DNA of 33,433 bases from Nemertoderma westbladi (taxonomy: Eukaryota; Xenacoelomorpha; Nemertodermatida; Nemertodermatidae), in NCBI GenBank assembly GCA_032718475.1, contig JAUCBJ010001990.1, positions 1 through 33,433 of the forward strand. Reading direction: 5' to 3'. Below the pieces are notes generated by a model. That model did no database searches and had not been told where the DNA came from. It worked only from the letters and a program-made list of their open reading frames with translations. This document shows, in pieces, positions 26,758 to 33,433 of the stretch; the stretch's first letter is position 1, and each line of letters starts with the position of its first letter. The translations under genes were made by a program, and so were the position numbers.

Positions 26758-28302
26758 TCACTCGTCGTCCAGGACCGGAGTTGACTGAGGAACTGTCCCA
26801 CTGGATACAGGTAGTTTGGTACTGTGCAAAGGGAATTTAGAGTTATGTTCTGGAAGTACAGGGGTCTCTATCACAGAAGGGGTGGCTTCGAGAACAGGCC
26901 TAATTATTTCAGGCTCATCCACTATAGTAGGGAGTCTTTCTACTCTAATACTTTGGTCAGTGGGTTCTGTACTACCTAAGTCTGCTCTAGCTAGTTGCCT
27001 TCTCACAGCTGGGGGCAAATTAGGCAATTTCTGATGGTGAGGCATTCTTCTACGTCTGTTGGAACGAGATCTATTTCCTCCGCCTTCAGGATCGGTGGTA
27101 TCGCCTTCATCAGATGATGTAAATCCCTGTCTCTTGGGAGTAGATCGACTTATCATCTGCATCTGACTAGCTGTTATCTGTTTATTTAGGTAATCTTGCT
27201 TCTCTTGAAGATTTTCCAACTCTAGTTGGGCTGTCTCTTCAGATGCCTTCCGTTTTGTTTCCGCCACTGCCAATGCTGCCTTTCTTTCAACTTCTGCAGC
27301 TGCTACTTTTCTTTCCGCTTCAACTTCTGCAGCTGCTACCTTTCTTTCCGCTTCTGCCGCTGCCGCCTTTCTTTCAGCCTCTGCCGCTGCCGCTGCCGCT
27401 GCCGCTTTTCTTTCAGCCTCTACCGCTGCCGCTGCCGCTTCCTGTCTGTCTTCTATCTGTTTCTTCTTTACTTGTTCTTCTTGGACCCTAGCGATGCGGA
27501 TGCTTTCATCAAATTTAGCTTGGTTTGCAACTAACATTTCCGCATCTATTGCGTCTAACACAAACTTGGCTCCTTCACTATTAGGGCGAAGTCCAGCCAG
27601 CCATCTCCTCAACTCTTCGTCACCTAAAAATCGTTGATAGTCCAACAGATAGATGTCAATAGCGTCCTTCTTCTGAGGTTTCTCTAATGTAACCTCGCTT
27701 TCAAATTGAGAAAAGGCAGCGTCTGTTGATTCTCTGTGGGTAGAGCGCTCATTTAGCTGAATTTTCCATTGGGTCGTTCCTTGAACCTTGAGACTCACCT
27801 GTTGGAACCAAGTCTTGACAGCAACTTGCAACGACGTGTCTTGGGTTCTCTTCGAAGCTTCCTCAAAGGCTGATAGGAGTAGTCTGATTCTTAGGATTCT
27901 TACTCGAACTTGATAAAGCAGCTCTCCCTGCTCTTGAGGTCGTTGATGTTGTTGAAACAGTTGTTCCTCTAATCGCTCCAAAGAGCTGAAGAATCCCTGT
28001 ACATATCCTGCTGCCGACCTCTTCCACACAGCTGGATCACTACTATCTTTTGTCACTCCCATCCTGTGTATGTCTTCCCAGGCAGCTTCTGATAAATCAA
28101 ACGGGAGTCCGGGTCCAGAGAAGTTCCATTGCGACTCAACAATAGACTTCAGTTCCTCTCTTGTGTATCCCGCATAACTATCCTTGTTCGATCGCTTACT
28201 TCTCGTCCAATCAATTCGGTGTTCCTCCACCGCAATCAATACCCTAGTGAGTACGGCTGCAGGAAGGATGAGAAGGGGATCCGAATAAACCGCATCTGCC
28301 AT
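26758..28302 (-). CDS. N-terminal extension of Gag: 514-residue helical and Ala/Glu coiled-coil protein
   Basis: The ATG at 28302 has a strong start context (AAG before, G after). Residues 1-250 are helical with regular hydrophobic spacing (WKRSAAGYVQGFFSSLERL; LRIRLLLSAFEEA). Residues about 270-385 are a long Ala/Glu/Lys/Arg repeat (EAERKAAA units) that should form a coiled coil, encoded by a DNA-level tandem repeat at about 27245-27440. Residues 411-424 are Ser/Arg-rich and basic (RSRSNRRRRM), followed by a Pro/Thr-rich tail. It ends in TGA, after which the same frame runs straight into Gag. I do not recognise a named domain; a structural role in particle assembly is inference. Confidence 0.75.
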   Translation of the reverse strand: MADAVYSDPLLILPAAVLTRVLIAVEEHRIDWTRSKRSNKDSYAGYTREELKSIVESQWNFSGPGLPFDLSEAAWEDIHRMGVTKDSSDPAVWKRSAAGYVQGFFSSLERLEEQLFQQHQRPQEQGELLYQVRVRILRIRLLLSAFEEASKRTQDTSLQVAVKTWFQQVSLKVQGTTQWKIQLNERSTHRESTDAAFSQFESEVTLEKPQKKDAIDIYLLDYQRFLGDEELRRWLAGLRPNSEGAKFVLDAIDAEMLVANQAKFDESIRIARVQEEQVKKKQIEDRQEAAAAAVEAERKAAAAAAAAEAERKAAAAEAERKVAAAEVEAERKVAAAEVERKAALAVAETKRKASEETAQLELENLQEKQDYLNKQITASQMQMISRSTPKRQGFTSSDEGDTTDPEGGGNRSRSNRRRRMPHHQKLPNLPPAVRRQLARADLGSTEPTDQSIRVERLPTIVDEPEIIRPVLEATPSVIETPVLPEHNSKFPLHSTKLPVSSGTVPQSTPVLDDE

Positions 28303-28374
28303 CTTTGCTCCGCGCTCGGGTGTCAGCTCTACAGTATCCGAACTACTGGAGCTGTCGGGCCGCTGAGAAATAAG

Positions 28375-28620
28375 TTATCGGCTCGAGTGTTGCTGCTGTT
28401 TAACAGCTGCTTCTTGGTCCCGCTTGACTTGAGCCCGAGTGCCTATGATAGACCTACGGTGTTGGACTAGCCTAGGGTCTGATACTACTACTGGAGGGAT
28501 GATCTTTCTTACAGTAGGAGGTGAGTTGAACTTTGGTCTCAAATGTTCCACACTCCTATCTGGATCACAGATGGTTGTATCTAGGAGACTGTCTGACAGG
28601 TTTTGCTTTATGTCAGACAT
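28375..28620 (-). CDS. 81-residue leader ORF in frame with gag
   Basis: The ATG at 28620 (context AAC) opens an ORF ending in TAA at 28375-28377; the next 24 codons to the gag-region ATG at 28302 are open in the same frame. It is either an upstream ORF or the true N-terminus of the polyprotein, cut by a nonsense codon. The protein is charged with a Gln-rich end (KQQQHSSR) and has no recognised domain. Confidence 0.5.
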   Translation of the reverse strand: MSDIKQNLSDSLLDTTICDPDRSVEHLRPKFNSPPTVRKIIPPVVVSDPRLVQHRRSIIGTRAQVKRDQEAAVKQQQHSSR

Positions 28621-30526
28621 GTTTGTTTGTATAGTTGAATGCCTACGGCTATAATTACAGTTAAAGCAAGTCTAGTAATTCAGTATCAACTGTTAGCCTA
28701 GTAATTAATTACCGATATCGTTACTCTATGTAACGTGATATATATACAATATATTAGAATACTGGTATACACTTATAGTATATGTAAGTATTATTACAGA
28801 TAGAATATTAGGGTTCGTCACAGAATACCAGTATATAATTTCAGCGCAAATATATAGATATATAATAACATATATATACATATATAACAACATATACAGC
28901 TTACACTTATAGTATATATAAGTATAATTATAGACTAGAATTAATTACAGAATACCGGTATATAATTTCAGCTTAAATTTATAGAAATAAATATAATAAG
29001 CCTATCGTAAATACCGGTACGTCAATTATTTTAGAATAATTGAATTTCTGAATTTTAGGGTTACTTAGTTACTTTACTTTACTTTATTACCGTTATTTAA
29101 GCAGTAGTCCAACTGATATTAAGACCTAATTGTTGTATGACAGGCCTACTATTTTATAAATTGGTTTGATTTGATTTATAATATATATATATATATACCC
29201 GTTTAATGGGTTTTGTTACAATATTTGAAATAAATGTTATTATTTCTGGTAAGGAGTCACTACACATAAGCTGTACGCTCTCAGTGAAGTGCTACTTGTT
29301 GGACACTAAAACAAATAATTCTACTTACCTAAGTTACTTATTACTACAAATTACGTACAATTACGGGGTGAGATTACAATCTCTAAATAAACACAAAAAT
29401 TACACGTACAAATTTTAGGGTAATTTTACAGGAAATCTACAAACCAGCCTAACAAGGAGTTAGAATATCTGGTTATTACAAACGGACAAGATACTACGGT
29501 ATTTGAAAATAATAAAGCAGTAGTAAATATATTGTGTTGTCCAGATAGGAAAATACCACTGTCTGACGACTTATAGTCTCTAGCTTTACAGCTCTATAAG
29601 TACTACGTTATGTACCCGGAGTGTTCCTACCTAGAAGTTAATTACCGCAGCCAACCATAGCTAACGTGCCTATTAACCACTTTACAACACAAATATACTG
29701 CCTACAAACTAATTACCTTCGGAAAGCACTGTACACTAAACCCTAAATTAGGTACAAGAACTTATACAACAAATAACCAGCAGTTAAAAATACTTGTGAC
29801 TAGAGCATAAAATCACCAGTCTTTACCTACGCCAAACAGCCCTGATGTAGTATCGGGGTTAATTTAACTATAACGGTATGTATAACAAGCACAATTACTG
29901 TAGGAATAAACTTGGGGTTGTGTATGTTGCGAATACTCGCATATACTCTGAATAATAAATATTACGCTACCCGTACAGACTACCCAAACAAAATACAGAC
30001 CAAACGCTGGCAGACTACTATCAAGCCTAAATAAACTACAGTATATGCAGACTCCGAAATGGTTAGTTAGTATGCGTTCTAACCGAGTAGTACGACTTAT
30101 TCTTTCAGGGGGGATTTACCTTACAGCTCTGGATGCCCCCATGTTCCTAACTAGTACTTTATCGGACATACACTCTACACACACTGCAATCTCTTCAGAC
30201 TTAACAACAGCCAGACAACAATCCAGCCTACAAATTATTTATACAATCTGAGCAGGCTTACACGCCTTCTGCTCAATATTAACTTACAGATAAATAAAAC
30301 TGACAGAAATAAGTAAAATCTCAATAAAAAACCAGGGCTGCAGTCCCTGATTAAATATCAAGACCTACCGGTATATAATTATCACAATCGAATAATACTG
30401 ATGTACCTGTACTGCTGTAAGTACCGGTTCGGGTGGTTAGGTAGTTAGGCCTACTGGTTACCGGTCGACCGGTACTTTTCGACTTTATTGCCTACGTTGC
30501 AATAAAGAAACTACTATAACTGTTAT
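28621..30526 (-). other. 5' leader of the BEL element, non-coding
   Basis: About 1.9 kb of AT-rich DNA between the 5' LTR and the first ORF. It contains a two-copy repeat (28766-28860 and 28895-29000, sharing ACACTTATAGTATAT, AGAATACC and GTATATAATTTCAGC), a short TA tract near 29180-29198, and several TACCGGTA palindromes. Directly inside the LTR (30526 leftwards, element strand) I do not see the TGG-starting primer-binding site expected. Small plus-strand ORFs here look like chance. Confidence 0.5.
28766..29000. repeat. Two-copy direct repeat in the leader, period about 130 bp
   Basis: Both copies run TACACTTATAGTATATGTAA (one change), a variable middle, CAGAATACC(A/G)GTATATAATTTCAGC and an AT-rich tail. 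Similarity is about 80%. Confidence 0.6.
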
Positions 30527-31706
30527 TGTTCGCGCTTTTAGACCTTTAGCAGTTTAACCTGCCAATTTTAGGTGTTTTCTAGGTTATAAATCGACTTTAG
30601 CCTATAACAAGTATTTGATACACATAAAGTTATATTAGCCGAAGCCAGCCTATGCGCAACCATTCACCCACGGTTAAGGGAGACTGGATTCGGAAGCTCT
30701 GACCTTATTGCGGTGTAGAATTACTGTATTATTCGATCGCTCGTTACTATAATATCTCTGACAAATATTATTTACTTTCGGGAAATACTAACAGTTCCTT
30801 TAGGACGTGGCGCTCTAAGTATGTAAACAGAGTTATGACTTACACTAAACACAACGGGATGGCTAATGATTTTCGTATAAAGCGCATTCTTTAGGAAATG
30901 CTTTGTTATCTATCACATTCATGCACACTACCGCATACTGCTGCACACTGATCTGCCGACCTTCACTAAATTTGATCATATATAAGGAGAACAGCAACTG
31001 ACACATGTAGGGTCTATGAAATAGCATTAAATTCACTCCAAAACCACTATAATGTAAGTCGCAATTGCTATATGTAACCGGTCTCTCTAACCTTCAGTAT
31101 ATCAAGAAGATTGGGGTTTTATGATTATTTATCGATATTCTCCAAATATAACAACATATCCATCAACTGATAACAATTAATAACCAACAGTAAAAAGCAG
31201 TAAAATAATGCGGTGAAAGGTATGTATAGTATGATATGATTTGCGTGCTGTGCTGATAACAGTTATACGTTTCTATAATCAAAGCCGTTCTAATGTTTGG
31301 CTAAAGTCTGAAACACAGAATAATTCCAAAGCCGATGTTCTGGGCTCAGGAAAAAAGGTAAACAAAGACCATAATGCATTGCGCGATCTTCCATAGGCTT
31401 CTGTACAAGATAAAATGAAAATCGCTCTGATTGGTCGAGTGAGCCGAACAAAGAAAGCCAAAAGCTCCACATCGACATATCAGCTGATAGATGTGGTCAT
31501 CTGAACTACACTGTATTAAGAGTATTTTGGCGTATTGCGGCATAAAAATGGCTTGTTATGTCCGCTAAAGTACACATACAGAAAAATGGCTTTTTATGTC
31601 CACTAAAACACCTACACAGTAAGAAAACGGCTTTTTATGTCCGTTAAAACACCTAAAGAGTACTTTGCGGGGAAAATGACTAGTTATATCCGCAAAACCC
31701 TTTACA
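30527..31706 (-). repeat. 5' LTR of the BEL/Pao element (candidate)
   Basis: This is the partner of 15805-17042, in the same orientation, with the same ends (TGTAAAGGGTTTTGCGG ... GCGCGAACA on the element strand). Near the outer end are tandem units sharing AAAATGGCTTNTTATGTCC. It is about 58 bp shorter than the other copy and differs by roughly 10-15% by eye, much more than expected for a recent insertion. LINE sequence starts at the next base, 31707. Confidence 0.65.
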
Positions 31707-32338
31707 AAGTCTATGATCGGATGAGCATAAGCTCAAAGGATGGTATGCTTGAGCATGTGGACGACTTTTGTTACCTGGGATCATGGATCCGGAAGTCAGG
31801 TGAGGACCTTCGAATACGTAAGGCAAAGGCATGGGCAGCCTTGAATAGGCTTTCCAGGATTTGGAAGTCACCTAGAATTAATCGGAAACTCAAGGTCCGA
31901 TTATTTAGAGCAGCAGTAGTTCCAGTACTCCTCTACGGGAGTCCATGCTGGGCTCTAACTGCTGAGGACACCAAATCTCTGGATGGCACATTCACAAGAA
32001 TGCTACGCCGGGTTCATTGTGTCAAGTACAATGCACACATCTCCAACCAGACACTATATAACATTGGAGGTGTCTCATTGGTTCCCCAAAGCTTGACACT
32101 AGAACAAAATCGCCTCCGCTTTGCAGGACACTGCTTTCGCCGTGAGGACCAGCCAGTGCATAATCTTGTACTTTGGCAGCCTCATGGAGTGAATAAGCAT
32201 GGTGGAAAGCCCATGACTTTCTTGAGACGCATATTAAAGGACACTGGCCTTAAAGATGCGGATGATCTAGCAAATGTCATGGGTGATAGGGAGTTGTGGC
32301 GGTGCAATTTTGTTGACAAGCCTGCACAGCATTCTTAA
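31707..32338 (+). pseudogene. C-terminal fragment of LINE ORF2
   Basis: It encodes only the part after the RT palm (SSKDGMLEHVDDFCYLGSWI to FVDKPAQHS), so it lacks all catalytic motifs and cannot act as a reverse transcriptase. It is nearly identical to the end of the ORF at 68-2248, with a few residue changes. Confidence 0.85.
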
Positions 32339-32380
32339 AAATGCAGCTGCAATGCAGCATGCCGATCCTAGTAGTAGTAG
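31707..32380 (+). mobile_element. LINE copy 2, 5'-truncated
   Basis: It matches 1617-2289 without internal gaps and with only about a dozen substitutions. It keeps the last 210 codons of the LINE ORF, ending at TAA 32336-32338, and the TAG-repeat tail. The longer apparent ORF starting at 31637 is a chimera that borrows about 24 codons from the LTR. No target duplication is visible: the left junction is the LTR end and the right junction is a SINE. Confidence 0.9.
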
Positions 32381-32592
32381 AGCGCCGGGCCTGCAATCTA
32401 TTGGTTGTAGGTTCAGCCCCGCCAGGGTCCACTCAGCCTTTCATCCACTGGGGTCGATAAAATGAGTACCAGTTAAATAACTGGGAGCAAATCTTGGAAT
32501 AGGAGTAGCGACCACCCCTACCCTCGGGTAGCAGCTATCGAAAGAGGAGCCTTCGGGTCGCCTCCGGCTTCGGCCGACTGTTTGCTTTTTTT
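32381..32592 (+). repeat. tRNA-derived SINE, 5' end cut by the LINE tail
   Basis: It starts inside a tRNA-like A-box region (TAGAGCGCCGGGCCTGC), has a B box at about 32410-32420 (GGTTCAGCCCC), then a conserved body with CTCAGCCTTTCATCC and GGGGTCGATAAAATGAGTAC, a motif I know from SINEs of cephalopods and other marine invertebrates. It ends in a T-rich tail near 32581-32594. The first TAG of the tRNA-like part overlaps the LINE TAG tail. Confidence 0.7.
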
Positions 32593-32833
32593 TATATTTC
32601 CTAAAATAATCTCAAAATTACATCAGTTGTAAATTCACAGCAGTGACAAAATTTTACAGCAGGTGGCAAGTGCTGATGTAAATTTACAAATTATATATTT
32701 AAAAACTTATCATTAGTTTTACGGCCATGCTGTACGTTTGAATTGGAGGACTGTGACATTATTTTGCAATTCTGGCATCTGAAACACATCTTTGATATTT
32801 ATACGTACACATGGTGACCGTAATGGGCTTCCG
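32593..32833 (-). repeat. 240-bp dispersed repeat, right copy (inverted)
   Basis: Reverse complement of 15331-15569, described there. It directly follows the SINE T-rich tail. Confidence 0.75.
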
Positions 32834-33433
32834 TAATTATCCCTGTCTGCCTGTCGCTATCAGTGCAGTAGGCCTAACCGAATGTCGTCTGTTGAAAGCT
32901 AACTACAGTACAGCAGTATTTAACAAAATTATCTAATATTTCTTTAAATGTGAGAACCTAACTTTTTCACTGATTTTCCAGAAAAATTAGATACAAATAA
33001 TTTTTATTCTTAATTTATTACTTTTTCGCTCGAATATACCCAAAAATCGGGATAAAAATTGAAAAACTCATAGGGATTGCATTGGTTTTACTTTTATCCT
33101 GGCAAAAAGTACTCTAAATCATTTTTGATGGTTAAATAAGAGCATCGAAGTAGAAAAGGTTCGCAAATATAATTTATGCAAATTCCGTACACACTCAAAA
33201 TTTATAGTAACCTTAGTATCTGCAAGGCCCAAGGCATACTCAAAAACGGAACTTATTATCCAATATTTATGGCATACATTTAGTATTAATATTAAATGTT
33301 TTTTTTATTATAACCTAACGGAAAGCGAAAACTTCTGCAAATCCATTTTGATTACCACATTGGGTCCTTTAGATAGCAAACCTATACCGCTGTCACAGGC
33401 GAAAATGTCCCCCCGCGCGGAATGCCCAGGGGG
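32834..33433. other. Right edge, nothing recognised
   Basis: AT-rich, one TAGGCCTA palindrome near 32869, no ORF with protein character, no repeat match within the window. Confidence 0.4.

Noticed and set aside
21490-26760. Programmed TGA readthrough or selenocysteine
   Set aside because: Two of the three TGAs sit inside enzyme domains, none has a known readthrough context and no SECIS-like structure was seen; nonsense mutation is simpler. Kept as a test in the findings.
27226-27534. Plus-strand Cys/Phe-rich and Leu/Pro-rich ORFs
   Set aside because: Antisense readings of the Ala/Glu/Lys coding repeat in the 514-residue ORF.
31279-31543. Three overlapping minus-strand ORFs of 62-65 codons
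   Set aside because: They overlap in different frames inside the LTR, and the equivalent part of the other LTR is not conserved as protein.
31637-31706. N-terminal 24 codons of the 233-codon ORF
   Set aside because: These are LTR sequence that happens to be in frame with the LINE fragment.

Overview
The window looks like nuclear DNA of a metazoan, most likely a marine invertebrate. It is AT-rich, has a spliced host gene with GT-AG introns, and is packed with transposable elements of animal type: a non-LTR retrotransposon, a BEL/Pao LTR retrotransposon, a P-element-type DNA transposon, MITE-like inverted repeats and tRNA-derived SINE pieces. The palindromes TAGGCCTA and TACCGGTA are strongly over-represented, which in my experience recalls echinoderm and hemichordate DNA; this is only an impression and no species is claimed. 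There are no rRNA genes, CRISPR arrays or bacterial operons.

Layout. 1-2289: a 5'-truncated LINE (+). 2394-4532 (-): four exons of a membrane-anchored tubulin-tyrosine-ligase-like gene, whose remaining exons must lie left of, or have been displaced by, the LINE. 4533-8484: non-coding DNA with a tRNA-like SINE head, a large foldback repeat, a dispersed repeat with a poly-C tract, and a cluster of hairpin MITEs. 8493-10228: an internally deleted P-element relative with 61-bp terminal inverted repeats and a perfect 8-bp target duplication, inserted in one of those MITEs; it carries a THAP-domain remnant and a P-transposase insertion-domain remnant. 10237-13375: mostly featureless, with short repeats. 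13376-13700: the decayed C-terminal end of another LINE. 14206-15108 (-): an intronless MIF4G-domain gene.

15805-31706 (-) is the main object: a roughly 15.9-kb candidate BEL/Pao element bounded by direct repeats of about 1.2 kb that start TG and end CA when read on the element strand. Read from right to left it has a 5' LTR, a leader of about 1.9 kb, then one reading frame (28620 to 20452). That frame encodes a novel upstream domain, Gag (DUF1759-like, zinc knuckles), protease, RT, RNase H and integrase. It is interrupted by four stop codons (TAA, TGA, TGA, TGA) but by no frameshift. Downstream of pol, where some retroelements carry env, sit three compact unrecognised ORFs (148, 203 and 130 aa), then a candidate polypurine tract and the 3' LTR. 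A 46-bp LINE tail has inserted with a 13-bp target duplication whose copies contain the pol stop codon.

31707-32380: a second 5'-truncated copy of the first LINE, about 99% identical to it, abutting the LTR end. 32381-32592: a SINE body. 32593-32833: an inverted copy of a 240-bp repeat also found at 15331-15569. The rest shows nothing recognisable. The two host genes appear unrelated to each other; the rest is a record of nested transposition.
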